A stretch of DNA of 64,000 nucleotides from Actinomycetospora sp. TBRC 11914 (GTDB taxonomy: Bacteria; Actinomycetota; Actinomycetes; Mycobacteriales; Pseudonocardiaceae). The stretch is taken from positions 1,116,001-1,180,000 of the forward strand of contig NZ_JABBND010000001.1 of assembly GCF_012933465.1 (NCBI RefSeq), given 5' to 3'. The notes under the pieces are model-generated. The model saw only the letters and a program-made list of their open reading frames with translations. It had not been told where the DNA came from and did no database searches. Below, piece by piece: positions 1 to 9,112 of the stretch (the first letter of the stretch is position 1; each line of letters opens with the position of its first letter). The translations under genes and the position numbers were made by a program.

Positions 1-1558
1 CCGCCAGGTAGTAGATGACCAGCGACCACACCGCGACGAGGGCCAGGTCCCACCACTCGGGGATGACCGTGACCCACGCGTCGTACTGCCCGAGCGCCGA
101 GATGACCCCGATCCCGACCAGCCACGGAAGGATCCAGGCGAGACTGCGGACCTGCAGGTCCTTGGCGGCCGCGGGGATGCTGTGCCGGGAGGCCTGCACC
201 GCGCGGTAGACGGCGAAGAGCACGAAGCCGATGACGATCGCGACGTAGAGCTTCCAGAGGGTCGTCCAGCCCGACCAGTAGATGATCTCGTTCGCGGCGA
301 TGAACGACAGCGGGGCGATGACGCCGGCCGCGGGCATCTTGTAGGGCCGGGTCCGGTCCGGGTCGGCCCGGCGCAGCGCCGCGAGCGTGAGCGGCGCGAA
401 CCCGTACATGATCACCGTCGCGGACGTGACGAGCGAGACCAGCGACTGCCAGCTCGGGAACGGCAGGAACGCGATGATCCCGACGACGAACGCCACCGCG
501 GTCGAGACCCACGGGATACCACGCTTCGAGATCTTCGACAGCCCCTTGGGCGCGAACCCGGACTGGCTGAGCGCGTACGACAGGCGCGCCGAGGTCGCGA
601 CGTAGACCAGGCCGGTACCGGCCGGCGAGATGAACGCGTCGACGTAGAGCAGGATCGACAGCCAGGTCAGACCGAGGGCGCCGGCGATCGTCACGTAGGG
701 CCCGAAGTCGCCCTTGCCGATCGGGTCGGCCCAGCCGCCCGCCAGGTTGGCCGGGTCGAGGGCACCGATGAACGCGACCTCGAGGGCCAGGTAGATCACG
801 ACACCGACCGCGACGGCCCCGATCAGGGCCCGCGGCATGTCCCGCTGCGGGTTGCGCGCCTCGCCACCCATCTGGGCAGCCTGCTCGAAGCCCTGCAGGG
901 CGAACACCACCCCCAGCGGCAGGGCGGCGAACACCCCGTGCGCACCGAACGGGGCGAAGCCGCCGCCCGCGGTGAAGTTCGACCCGTGGAAGGAGACGAA
1001 GACCAGCACGATCACCGTGAGCACCGGGATCGCGATCTTCCACAGCACCGTGATCCGGTTGGTCTCGGCGAGGAAGGCCACCCCGAGCAGGTTGATGCCG
1101 GTGAACAGCACCATCAGCGCCGCGGCGAGCAGGAAGCCGACGCCGGTGAGGTTGCCGTTGTCGTCGACCAGCCCGTGGACGAGGTGGTCGAGGTAGGACA
1201 GCGCCGCCTCCACCTCGATCGGGGCGATCGCCACCGCCTGGATCCAGCCGACCCACCCGGCCGCGAACCCGGCGATCGAGCCGAACGCCAGCCGGGGGTA
1301 GCGGGCCGTGCCGCCGGCCACCGGGTAGGTCGAGCCGAGCTCGGCGTGGACCAGGGCCAGCAGGATGACGATGACCCCGGCGAGCACCCAGGACAGGATG
1401 GACGCCCCGCCGGCCGACTTCGCGGCCGTGAGCGCGCCGAGCAGCCAGCCCGACCCGATGATCGAGCCGAGCGAGATGAACATCAGGGCGCTGAACCCGA
1501 CGGTGCGGCGCAGGCCGGTGCCCGTGGTGACCACGGGTCCTTCGGCGGTGGTGGACAT
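1..1558 (-). CDS. APC-superfamily amino-acid permease (3' end outside window)
   Basis: Read leftwards from an ATG at 1558 that follows GGGAG. About 519 residues are visible and the C-terminus runs off the window. The protein is strongly hydrophobic with about a dozen predicted membrane spans. It carries the N-terminal APC signature GSIIGSGW at residues 31-38, the unwound helix 1 that binds the amino-acid backbone in this family. Family knowledge makes it a proton- or cation-coupled amino-acid transporter of the plasma membrane. The substrate cannot be told from sequence. It stands alone, with a sigma-factor gene upstream on the same strand after a 271-base gap. Confidence 0.85.
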   Translation of the reverse strand, partial: MSTTAEGPVVTTGTGLRRTVGFSALMFISLGSIIGSGWLLGALTAAKSAGGASILSWVLAGVIVILLALVHAELGSTYPVAGGTARYPRLAFGSIAGFAAGWVGWIQAVAIAPIEVEAALSYLDHLVHGLVDDNGNLTGVGFLLAAALMVLFTGINLLGVAFLAETNRITVLWKIAIPVLTVIVLVFVSFHGSNFTAGGGFAPFGAHGVFAALPLGVVFALQGFEQAAQMGGEARNPQRDMPRALIGAVAVGVVIYLALEVAFIGALDPANLAGGWADPIGKGDFGPYVTIAGALGLTWLSILLYVDAFISPAGTGLVYVATSARLSYALSQSGFAPKGLSKISKRGIPWVSTAVAFVVGIIAFLPFPSWQSLVSLVTSATVIMYGFAPLTLAALRRADPDRTRPYKMPAAGVIAPLSFIAANEIIYWSGWTTLWKLYVAIVIGFVLFAVYRAVQASRHSIPAAAKDLQVRSLAWILPWLVGIGVISALGQYDAWVTVIPEWWDLALVAVWSLVIYYLA

Positions 1559-1671
1559 GGGTCTCCCGGGATCACGAGGTGGCCAGTCGGTGGGCGTGCT
1601 CGGTGGGCCGGGCACACCCGGTTGCGCGGAATGGTGCGCACCAGTGGGCCGCCGCGCGACTCGGACAAAGC

Positions 1672-1697
1672 ACGCGAAAACATGATCATCTTCGCGT
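1672..1697. promoter_or_regulatory. Putative operator dyad upstream of the permease
   Basis: Arms ACGCGAA and TTCGCGT flank a central ATGATCAT palindrome, roughly 114-139 bases before the permease start. The two sides are offset by two bases, so the dyad is imperfect. It is the only obvious structured site in the gap between the permease and the sigma-factor gene. A regulatory role is inferred from position only. Confidence 0.3.
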
Positions 1698-1829
1698 AAC
1701 GGTCGACAAACCCCCCGAAAACCGACACGTCGTAATCAGACCGTCACGTCCGGACGCGATTTCAGCGGTTGAGCCGCCCATCCGAGTGGGCACGCGCGCG
1801 CGTTGGGATACGAAGCGTCAGCCCGTGTC

Positions 1830-2759
1830 TCAGACGGCGAGCGGTGGTCCGTCCCCCTCGTCGGCCCGCACCTGGGCCTCCACCTGGGCGCGCAGCTGCG
1901 CCAGCGTCCGGGTCAGCAGCCGCGAGACGTGCATCTGCGAGATGCACAGCACCGCCGCGATCTCGGCCTGGGTCTGCTCGTGCACGAACCGCAGGGCCAG
2001 CATCGTGCGCTCGCGCGGCGGCAGGCTCGCCACGAGCGACCGGACCAGCGACCGGACCTCGACGCGGTCGAACTCGGGGTCGACCGAGCCGAGGATGTTC
2101 GCGAGCGAGGAGTCCTCGCCCTCGCCGAGGGTCTCGTCGAGCGAGGCCGGGTGGTAGGACCCGTGCGCGGCCACCGCCTCGGCCACCTCCTCGCGGGTGA
2201 GCCCGAGGTGGGTCGCGATCTCCGGCACCGTCGGCGCCCGGCCGAGCCGCTGCGACAGCGCCGACGTCGCCGTGCCGACGGCGAGGTAGCGGTCCTTGAC
2301 GCTGCGCGGGGTGCGCACCGACCAGGCGGAGTCCCGGAAGTAGCGCCGGACCTCACCCATGATCGTCGGGACCGCGTAGGACAGGAAGTCGCGCTCGCGT
2401 CCCGGGTCGAACCGGTCCACGGCGTGCATCAGGCCCACGGTGGCGACCTGCTCGAGGTCCTCGGTGGGCTCGCCGCGCCGCGCGAAGCGCCGGGCGATGT
2501 TGCGCGCGACCGGCAGGTAGGAGACGACGAGCCGGTCGCGCAGCGCGGCGCGGCGCGGGTCGTCGGCGTCGCACGCGGCGTGCTCGACGAAGAGCGGGAC
2601 GAGCGCGGCGAAGTCCTCGCCGCGGGGCTCGTCGTCCTTCGTGGTGGAGGCCCTCGTGGTGGAGCCCGTCGTGGTGGAGGCCGTCGGGGCGGCGGCCGGG
2701 GCCGCCCTGCCCTCGGTCGCGTCCCTGCCGTCCGGGGGGCGCGTTGCGGTGTGCGTCAT
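1830..2759 (-). CDS. SigB/SigF/SigG-family RNA polymerase sigma factor
   Basis: 309 residues from ATG 2759, preceded by GGGG about ten bases upstream; a GTG six codons earlier has no good ribosome site. Residues 1-45 are a disordered Ala/Thr-rich tail. Sigma region 2 lies near 75-150 with the core-binding segment DLEQVATVGL at 101-110. Region 3 is near 155-205. Region 4 has a helix-turn-helix at about 261-286 (EIAAVLCISQMHVSRLL). This is the stress and development group of sigma factors, usually held by anti-sigma factors. No anti-sigma or anti-anti-sigma gene sits beside it, so its control must come from elsewhere. Confidence 0.93.
   Translation of the reverse strand: MTHTATRPPDGRDATEGRAAPAAAPTASTTTGSTTRASTTKDDEPRGEDFAALVPLFVEHAACDADDPRRAALRDRLVVSYLPVARNIARRFARRGEPTEDLEQVATVGLMHAVDRFDPGRERDFLSYAVPTIMGEVRRYFRDSAWSVRTPRSVKDRYLAVGTATSALSQRLGRAPTVPEIATHLGLTREEVAEAVAAHGSYHPASLDETLGEGEDSSLANILGSVDPEFDRVEVRSLVRSLVASLPPRERTMLALRFVHEQTQAEIAAVLCISQMHVSRLLTRTLAQLRAQVEAQVRADEGDGPPLAV
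2640..2684. repeat. Three tandem 15-base repeats in the sigma-factor N-terminal tail
   Basis: Units at 2640, 2655 and 2670 each read CGTGGTGGAGSCCNT on the plus strand. They encode the Thr/Ser-rich tail (residues about 26-40, GSTT and ASTT units). The repeats keep the reading frame, so slippage would lengthen or shorten the tail by five residues without breaking the protein. Confidence 0.75.
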
Positions 2760-2897
2760 GAGCCGTACCCCAGACACCGCGCCGGGGAGATCCGGAACGG
2801 TATATGCGAGCCGTGTCGTCGCGGCTGGGGGCTCAACCGGAGAACAAGAGTGTCCCGGAGATTGTCAGCCGGGCCGTCGCGGGCGCAACTCCCGCGA

Positions 2898-3842
2898 TCA
2901 GGCGCCGTGTCCGACGGCACTGCGGGGCCGCACGCCGCGGACCAGGTCGAGCAGGGCCTCGTCGACGACCTCGTGGTGGGTGACGCTCACCGCGTGGGCG
3001 GCGTCGGGGACCTCGACGAGGCGCGCGGTGGGCCCGATCGCGTCGAGGATGCGGCGCCCGTGCGCGGCGGGGGTGAGGCGGTCGCGGGTGGCGACCACCA
3101 CGACGACCGGGATGCGCGCCAGGACGTGCACCGCCGCGGACTCGTCGTGGTCGAGCAGCGCGGCGCCGAAGGCCTGCCCCACGGGCAGGGGGAGCCGCTC
3201 GCTGACCGCCTGGGCGCCGCGGACGTCCTCGTCGGTCGCCTCGGCGGTGAACAGCAGCCGGCGGATCGTCCAGCGCCCCACCCAGGAGTCCCGCCACGGC
3301 AGCAGGTCGGCCAGCGGCGCGGCCGCCCTCGCCCCGGCCATGACGGCCGGGAGGACGCCGAGCCGGCGCGCCAGCCCGTGCGCGAGCCCGACCGGCCCCT
3401 GCCGGACCAGGTCACCCGCGGACGTCGCGACCAGGAACGCGCCGATGACCCGGGTGCCGAACCACTCCGGCCGCTGCCGGGCCAGCGCGAGGATGGTCAT
3501 GCCGCCCATCGAGTGCCCGACGAGCACGACGGGCGAGGACGGGGCGACGGCGTCGACGACGGCCGCGAGGTCGCGTCCGGTCTGGTCGACGGTGGCGTGG
3601 GAGGCCTCGCCCCACCCGGAGCGCCCGTGGCCGCGCTGGTCCCACGTCACCACGCGGGCGTGGCCGTCGAGGGCGGCGATCTGGGGTTCCCAGAACCCCG
3701 AGTCGACGGTGAAGCCGTGACAGAACACGACCGTCGGGCCGTGGCTGCCACGGATCGAGACGTCGAGCGGGACGCCGTCGTCGCCGACGACGCCGGGGAC
3801 CGGGCGTTCTCGCCGTCCGGGCCGGCGCAGGGCGGTGTCCAT
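2898..3842 (-). CDS. Alpha/beta-fold hydrolase
   Basis: 314 residues from ATG 3842, chosen because GGAGG lies six bases upstream. Oxyanion segment CHGF near residue 41; nucleophile elbow GHSMGG with Ser111; probable acid in the TRDR segment and base His in the VPDAAHA segment. These complete a Ser-Asp-His triad. Substrate unknown; the family covers esterases, lipases and C-C hydrolases. It resembles the hydrolase at 59708 in both the GHSMGGMT and TRDRL segments, so the two are probably paralogues. Cytoplasmic, as no signal peptide is visible. Confidence 0.85.
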   Translation of the reverse strand: MDTALRRPGRRERPVPGVVGDDGVPLDVSIRGSHGPTVVFCHGFTVDSGFWEPQIAALDGHARVVTWDQRGHGRSGWGEASHATVDQTGRDLAAVVDAVAPSSPVVLVGHSMGGMTILALARQRPEWFGTRVIGAFLVATSAGDLVRQGPVGLAHGLARRLGVLPAVMAGARAAAPLADLLPWRDSWVGRWTIRRLLFTAEATDEDVRGAQAVSERLPLPVGQAFGAALLDHDESAAVHVLARIPVVVVVATRDRLTPAAHGRRILDAIGPTARLVEVPDAAHAVSVTHHEVVDEALLDLVRGVRPRSAVGHGA

Positions 3843-3926
3843 CACGAACCTCCGGATGCCCGTCGGGAGAGGGCGGCTCACCCGGTGCCGGGACGAGCGG
3901 CCGGTCGGGGACGTCACAGGGTGACG

Positions 3927-4020
3927 GCGCTCCCCCTCGTCGGGGAGCGCGGGCGGGGAGCCGCACGCGGATCGCGTGCTCGGGGGGAGCGGACCGGTCG
4001 GGGGGACGACCGGTCCGCTC
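3927..4020. terminator. Two strong hairpins between hydrolase genes
   Basis: The 322-base gap between the two minus-strand hydrolases holds two perfect hairpins. One has 9-base arms at 3927-3935 and 3942-3950 (GCGCTCCCC stem, 6-base loop). The other has 13-base arms at 3987-3999 and 4008-4020 (GAGCGGACCGGTC stem, 8-base loop). No U-tract follows, as is usual in high-GC actinomycetes. They probably end the transcript of the CocE-like gene or fold the leader of the next hydrolase. I see nothing else in the gap. Confidence 0.6.
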
Positions 4021-4165
4021 GACGCTCCGGGCACCCGGGGGGATGGGGCCCGGGAGCGCCCCGCCGACCGAGCCGGCGGCGCGCAGGACTGTACCCGGGA
4101 GGGTTGTGTGAGCCGCGTCCCGTGGTGCGGATCGTGACGGCCTCGCCGCCGGCCGGGCGGGCCGG

Positions 4166-5818
4166 TCAGGGCTCGAGCGGGAGCACCACGTGGGACGGGT
4201 GGGCGGCGTCGTGGAGGATCTCCCGCTCCCGCGGCACGAGGACGTCGGCCTCGCCGAGCGCGGCCCCGGTACCGGGGTGGCGCGCGAAGCGCGGGTGCGC
4301 GCCGCCCGAGATCTGGACCCGCAGCCGGTGGCCCGCGGCGAACCGGTGCCCGACCGGCCAGAGCGCGACCTCGACGGCGACGGTGCCGTCGGCGGACGGG
4401 CCGGGGTCGGTCGGGGTGATCCGCCGGATCCCGTCGGTCACGTTCACCGAGCGCCCGGTCTCGTCGACGTCGCAGACCCGGACGAAGACGTCGAGGTGCT
4501 CGACCTCGGCGCGCACGTGCACCGTCGCCCGCACCGGCCCCAGGGCGACCACGTCGCGCGGGAGCACCGGACCGGTGAAGACCACGACGTCGGGGCGGGC
4601 CTCGAGGGCGGACTGGTCGCGCGGCCCCGACCGCCCGGAGAGGATGGCGCCGCCGACGGCGGGCGTCGGGTCGTGCGGGTCGTAGCGCTGCCGCGTGCCC
4701 GCCCAGTGCGCGCCGCCGCGCTCGGGCACCGTCGGGATCTCCTCGCCGAGCCCGTGGTCGGTGTGGAGGTAGAGGGTCCGCTCGGTCACGTGCGCGGGCG
4801 GCCAGTCCTCCAGGCGGCGCTCGCCGCCGCCGCCGGAGAGCTCGAGGTGGACCGGGCGCTCCCCGTCGGGACCGGTGACGTCACCGAGCGCGCGGTCGAA
4901 CAGTGCCAGCGCGTCGCGCAGGCCCGCGGCCATCCCCGCCGGGGTGGTGTGCACCCACGGGCCGATGCGCAGCACCGGACGGGCGCCGGCGGCGCGCAGC
5001 GCGGCGTAGTCCTCGAGCTGCCACGGCAGGAAGATGTCCTGCCAGCCCCCGGTCATGGACACGGCCACCCCGTGCCGGGCCACCTCGCTGACCCGGCCGG
5101 CGTAGGAGCGCTTGGCCCAGTACGCGGAATCGGGTGCCTGCTCGGAGAGCCAGTCCTGGAAGAAGTCGATCGGTGCGCCCGCGGCCACCGTGTCCGCCGT
5201 CGAGAGCGGCACCGCCCCGAACCCCGCCTGCACCCGGTGCTGCACGGCCTCCGCGAGCCGCTGCCGGATGCGGGGGCGGCGCATCATCGACGCCCAGGAC
5301 AGCCCGTTGTCGAGGGAGAACGAGCCACCCGGGTAGGTCTGGTCCCGGAACTGCGAGGCCGTGACCATCGTCCCCATCGCGCGCAGCGCGTCGCCCGCGT
5401 CCGCGGCCAGCGCCCACTGCGTGATCCCGAGGTAGCTCGGGCCGAGGGTGACCACCCGCCCGTCGCACCACGGCTGGGCGGTGACCCAGCGGACGGTGGC
5501 GACCCCGTCGTCCGCCTCGTCGAACGGCGAGAGCTCGCCCTCGGAGTCCCGCGTGCCGCGCACCGACTGGACGACGACCTGGCGGCCCCGCTCGGCGACG
5601 ACCCGCCCGAACAGCGCCCCGATCCAGCCGGCCCGGCCGTAGGGGCTGCGCACGAGCACCACCGGGCCCCGCGTGACGCCCGCCGGGACGTACCGGTCGT
5701 GGCGCAGCACCAGACCGTCGGGCATCGGCACGGCCACGTCCCGCACGACGCGGACGCGCGGCGTGCGCGGGGCGGGCAGGCCGGTGGCCCGGCGCAGCAG
5801 GCGGGTGACCGGGCTCAT
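4166..5818 (-). CDS. CocE/NonD-family serine hydrolase
   Basis: 550 residues from ATG 5818. N-terminal peptidase-S15 domain with the GPSYLG nucleophile motif (Ser128), an RSPYGR segment near 57-62, and a late VHTTPAG segment. The C-terminal third (about 330-550) looks like the jelly-roll X-Pro dipeptidyl-peptidase C domain, ending in the RVQISGGAHPRF stretch typical of this family. Known members are acyl esterases such as cocaine esterase, glutaryl-7-ACA acylases and X-Pro peptidases; the substrate cannot be assigned. Length and both domains are full for the family. Divergent from the metallophosphoesterase gene about 95 bases away. Confidence 0.88.
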   Translation of the reverse strand: MSPVTRLLRRATGLPAPRTPRVRVVRDVAVPMPDGLVLRHDRYVPAGVTRGPVVLVRSPYGRAGWIGALFGRVVAERGRQVVVQSVRGTRDSEGELSPFDEADDGVATVRWVTAQPWCDGRVVTLGPSYLGITQWALAADAGDALRAMGTMVTASQFRDQTYPGGSFSLDNGLSWASMMRRPRIRQRLAEAVQHRVQAGFGAVPLSTADTVAAGAPIDFFQDWLSEQAPDSAYWAKRSYAGRVSEVARHGVAVSMTGGWQDIFLPWQLEDYAALRAAGARPVLRIGPWVHTTPAGMAAGLRDALALFDRALGDVTGPDGERPVHLELSGGGGERRLEDWPPAHVTERTLYLHTDHGLGEEIPTVPERGGAHWAGTRQRYDPHDPTPAVGGAILSGRSGPRDQSALEARPDVVVFTGPVLPRDVVALGPVRATVHVRAEVEHLDVFVRVCDVDETGRSVNVTDGIRRITPTDPGPSADGTVAVEVALWPVGHRFAAGHRLRVQISGGAHPRFARHPGTGAALGEADVLVPREREILHDAAHPSHVVLPLEP

Positions 5819-5912
5819 GGCCCCATCATGACGTGACCCCCCGACAGCACCGCCCGGCCCGGCTGTTCATGTCGTGTTCAACGACCCACGGTCGCAGCCC
5901 GATCACCGACGG

Positions 5913-7635
5913 GTGACGCTGCGGCGCGTGACGCGTACCCCCCGTGGCGAGGCCCCCGACGTCGGCGTGCCCGCCGACCTCGCCGAGCACCTGACCATCG
6001 CGGAACAGCACGACTGGCTCTCGGGCTTCCTGCGGCGCCACCCGGTGAGCCGGCGCTCCGCCCTCAAGCAGGGCACGGGCGTCGTCGCCGCCCTGGGGCT
6101 CGCCGCCGCGCCGTGGACGCCGGCCGCGTGCGCGTCGGCCGCCGCCGCACCGGTCACCGTCGTCGGGCGCCACCTCGCGTTCGGCGACGACCCGATGAGC
6201 TCGATGTCGATCGCCGGGGAGCTCACCGCGCCCCCGCCGGCCGGCGCGATGGTGGTCGACCTCGGCCGGGACGGGGACTTCGGCGCCCGCCTCCCGGTCG
6301 AGGTGCGCCACCTGGTCTCCCAGGTCCCGCAGGCAGACGGGTCGATCCGTGCCAGTGACCAGTACTTCGTGCACGCGCTCGCCACCGGGCTGCAGCCCGG
6401 CCAGAGCTACACCTACCGCTTCCGCATGCCCGACGGCACGACCACCGAGCCCGCGAGCTTCCGGACGGCGCCGCGCACCGCTTCCGGGCCGTGGAGCTTC
6501 ACCGCGTTCGCCGACCAGGGCGTGGACCTGGTGCCGCCGAGCGGGCTGGCCGGGTTCACCAACGGCTACTACAAGCCCGACGACACCCGCCGGACGCCGA
6601 CCCCGTCCACCACGATGGTCGACCGGGTCGCCGCGACCCGCGCGGCCTTCCACCTGCTCGCCGGCGACATCTGCTACGCCGACCCCTCCGGCAACGGGCA
6701 GGTCGTGAAGAGCACCGGGACCTCGACGACGGCGGCGGGGTTCGACAGCTTCGACCCGACGGTGTGGACGACCTACTTCGGGCTGATCGAGCGCAGCGCC
6801 GCCACGACACCGTGGATGTTCGCGACCGGCAACCACGACATGGAGGCGCTCTACGACGACAACACCGCCCGCGGCGCGAGCCACGGCTACGGCGGGCACG
6901 CGGCGCGGCTGGACCTCCCCCGCACCGGGCCGAGCGCCTGCCCGAGCGTCTACGCGATGCGCTACGGCAACGTCGGGATCGTCAGCGTCGACGCCAACGA
7001 CCTCTCCACGGAGATCCCGACGAACGCCGGGTACTCGGGCGGCTCCCAGCTGGCGTGGCTGCGGCAGACGCTCACGCAGTGGCGCCGGGCCCGGCGTGGA
7101 CTTCGTCGTCGCGTTCTTCCACCACTGCGCCTTCGCGACGTCGTCCACCCACGGCTCCGACGCCGGGGTGCGGGCCGCGGTGGCGCCGCTGTTCGACGAG
7201 TTCTCCGTCGACCTCGCGCTGCAGGGCCACAACCACCAGTACGAGCGGTCCAATCCGATCCGCTTCGGTCGCTCCAGCGTGCAGGCCCCCGACGGGGCGA
7301 CGGTGCGTCCGGAGACCGACGGCACGACCTACGTGTGCGTGGGGTCGGGCGGGCGCCCCCGCTACGGCTGGCAGCCGAACGAGACCGACCGCTACCGCGG
7401 CAGCACCGGGCCGGACAGCGGGGTGGAGGTGGTGAGCTTCCAGGCGACCGGGGCGACGACGAAGATTCCCGACGCCGTCGACTGGTCCCAGGCGCGCTAC
7501 CTCGACTACGCCTACGTGACCGTGGACGTCGCGCCGCCGCCGGGGCCGGGGCAGACCACGACGATGACGCTGCGGACGATCACCGACACCGGCCGGGAGA
7601 TCGACCGGGTCGTCCTGGAGCGCCGCGCCCGCTGA
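5913..7635 (+). pseudogene. Tat-exported purple-acid-phosphatase-like metallophosphoesterase, frameshifted
   Basis: The first part runs in one frame from about 5913 (GTG; GTG 5928 is also possible) to near 7085; the rest continues in the +1 shifted frame to the stop at 7635. Part one has a twin-arginine motif SRRSALK before a hydrophobic Ala-rich segment, a fibronectin-like domain, and metal-binding GDICYAD and GNHD. Part two has VVAFFHH and GHNHQYER. Together these are the five metal-ligand blocks of purple acid phosphatases, so one gene has been split. Removing one base in GGCGCCGGGCCCGGCG at 7081-7096 restores WRGPGVDF across the join. Either a recent mutation or a sequencing error at a GC palindrome. 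Confidence 0.85.
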
Positions 7636-7667
7636 GCCGGGCCGTCGTCGTCGGGACCCGGGACGAC

Positions 7668-7710
7668 CGGAGGGCACCGTCCCCACGCGAGGTGGGGACG
7701 GTGCCCTCCG
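7668..7710. terminator. 19-base perfect stem terminator
   Basis: Arms CGGAGGGCACCGTCCCCAC and its exact complement at 7692-7710 enclose a 5-base loop (GCGAG), 33 bases after the phosphoesterase stop. One of the strongest hairpins in the window and placed as a factor-independent terminator. Confidence 0.85.
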
Positions 7711-8093
7711 ACCGGTTCACCGGCCGGTGGGCGGCGTCCGTGAAACGCCTCCGACGCATTTCCGGATCTCCCGACGACGGAGTGCTCGCGCGTCGACGGA
7801 ATCGCCGCACCACCGACCTCCGCACCACGACAGCCATGGCGCGGGATCTCTCGGACCGGGGTCCTCGGCGCGGAGACCTCCCTGCTCCATCGCCGTGGCG
7901 CCGGAATTCCGGCGCGACACCCGTCCGGGGGTGCAGGTGCGCGCGGCGGACACCGCGAGATGCCCGACGAATGCGTGACGGGAAACCGATCGTTCGTCCG
8001 CGGATTCACCCGGAACCGCGCGAGAGGACGTGTGAGCAGGGTGGGACGACCTCCGTGTCGCCCGGGAGCGTGTCGCCCGGAAGGATGCTCGCC
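7711..8093. other. Long non-coding leader before the patatin gene
   Basis: No convincing gene. It contains an 18-base perfect palindrome (GCGCCGGAATTCCGGCGC, 7908-7925) and, immediately before the patatin start, a tandem pair of 15-base units (8055-8069 and 8070-8084, GTGTCGCCCGGRAGS). The second unit carries the GGAAGG ribosome site. Promoter position not resolved. Confidence 0.5.
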
Positions 8094-9062
8094 GTGCCCC
8101 GGCTCCACCGCGTCCTCGAGGTGCTCGCCGCCCGCCGGGCGGAGGGCTCCGGTCCGCACGACCGCTCCGACGGCCACCGCGTCGTCCTCGCGATCGAGGG
8201 CGGCGGCAGCCGGGCGACCTACTCGTCGGGGATGGTGCTCGGGCTCGAGCGGCTCGGGCTGGCCGGGTGCTTCGACGCCGTGTACGGCGCCTCGGCGGGG
8301 GCGCTCGCCGGCAGCTGGCTGATCGCGAAGCAGGCCGAGGAGTGCTGCGCGGGGTGGTGGCGCCCCGGGCTCATGGAGCGGGTCACCAAGCCGACGCGCG
8401 GGCTGCGGGGGCGCCCGGTGGTCGACGTCGAGTACCTGATCCACACCGTCGGGGAGAAGGTCATCCCGGTCCGCTGGTCGGACATCGTCAGCTCCGAGGT
8501 GCCGCTGCACCCGGTCGCCACCGACGTCGACACCGGCGAGGCGGTGGACCTGCACGACACCATCCACGACGACGAGTCGCTCAAGCGGGCGCTGCAGGCC
8601 TCGGCGAACGTCCCGCTGCTCGCGGGCCTGCCGATCGAGATCGAGGGGCGGCGCCTCGTCGACGCCGCGGTGGCCGAGCCGCTGCCCTTCCACACCGCGC
8701 TCGACCAGGGCGCGACGCACGTGCTGATGCTGCGCACCCGCCGCGCCGACCAGGAGGCCATCGACGCGACGCGGCTGGAGAAGGCGCTCGTCGCGCGGCT
8801 GGGCGAGGCGCGGGTGCCGGGGCTCGTGCACGTCCTCGGGCGCCGCCTCGAGAACCGGCGCGCCGACGACGAGTGGCTGGCGAAGGCGAGCGCGATCACC
8901 GGCGACGAGGGTGTCGACGAGCCCCCGCACCTGCTCGAGGTCCGGCCCCCGGAGGGCGCGGACACGATCAACCCGCTGGAGACCGACCCCGACACCCTGC
9001 GCCGCGGCGTCGAGACCGGCTGCGACGCGCTGCGGGCCCTGGTGGAGCCGGCCCTGGGCTGA
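8094..9062 (+). CDS. Patatin-like phospholipase
   Basis: 322 residues from GTG 8094, chosen because GGAAGG sits nine bases upstream; ATG 8085 touches that ribosome site and is unlikely. Patatin hallmarks: oxyanion loop EGGGSR at residues 35-40, nucleophile motif GASAG (Ser68), and the catalytic Asp of the dyad at Asp190 in VDAAV, where the usual DGG/A is DAA. Lipid acyl hydrolases of this type act on membrane phospholipids or neutral lipids in the cytoplasm. No signal peptide. Transcribed alone and convergent with the diol dehydratase operon. Confidence 0.9.
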   Translation: MPRLHRVLEVLAARRAEGSGPHDRSDGHRVVLAIEGGGSRATYSSGMVLGLERLGLAGCFDAVYGASAGALAGSWLIAKQAEECCAGWWRPGLMERVTKPTRGLRGRPVVDVEYLIHTVGEKVIPVRWSDIVSSEVPLHPVATDVDTGEAVDLHDTIHDDESLKRALQASANVPLLAGLPIEIEGRRLVDAAVAEPLPFHTALDQGATHVLMLRTRRADQEAIDATRLEKALVARLGEARVPGLVHVLGRRLENRRADDEWLAKASAITGDEGVDEPPHLLEVRPPEGADTINPLETDPDTLRRGVETGCDALRALVEPALG

Positions 9063-9066
9063 CGCC

Positions 9067-9112
9067 CATGTGCACGGATGTGGTCGCCAGGACGACCACA
9101 TTCGTTCACGTG
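9067..9112. repeat. Palindromic repeat family A, copy 1 (bidirectional terminator)
   Basis: Left arm CATGTGCACGGATGTGGTCG, 6-base loop, right arm at 9093-9112, 17 of 20 pairs. It fills the gap between the convergent patatin and ddrB genes. The ddrB stop codon (9106-9108 on the minus strand) lies inside the right arm. Related copies are at 29295 and 56948 with the same arm and loop lengths. Confidence 0.8.

Noticed and set aside
182-1699. Long plus-strand frame opposite the permease
   Set aside because: Arg/Asp/Gly-rich text without domains; a shadow of the minus-strand gene in high-GC DNA. The same holds for the long frames opposite 4166-5818, 12044-13756 and 60672-62249.
7096-7635. Separate gene starting at GTG 7096
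   Set aside because: It begins exactly at the frameshift and holds only the last two metal motifs of one enzyme; it is the second half of the broken gene.
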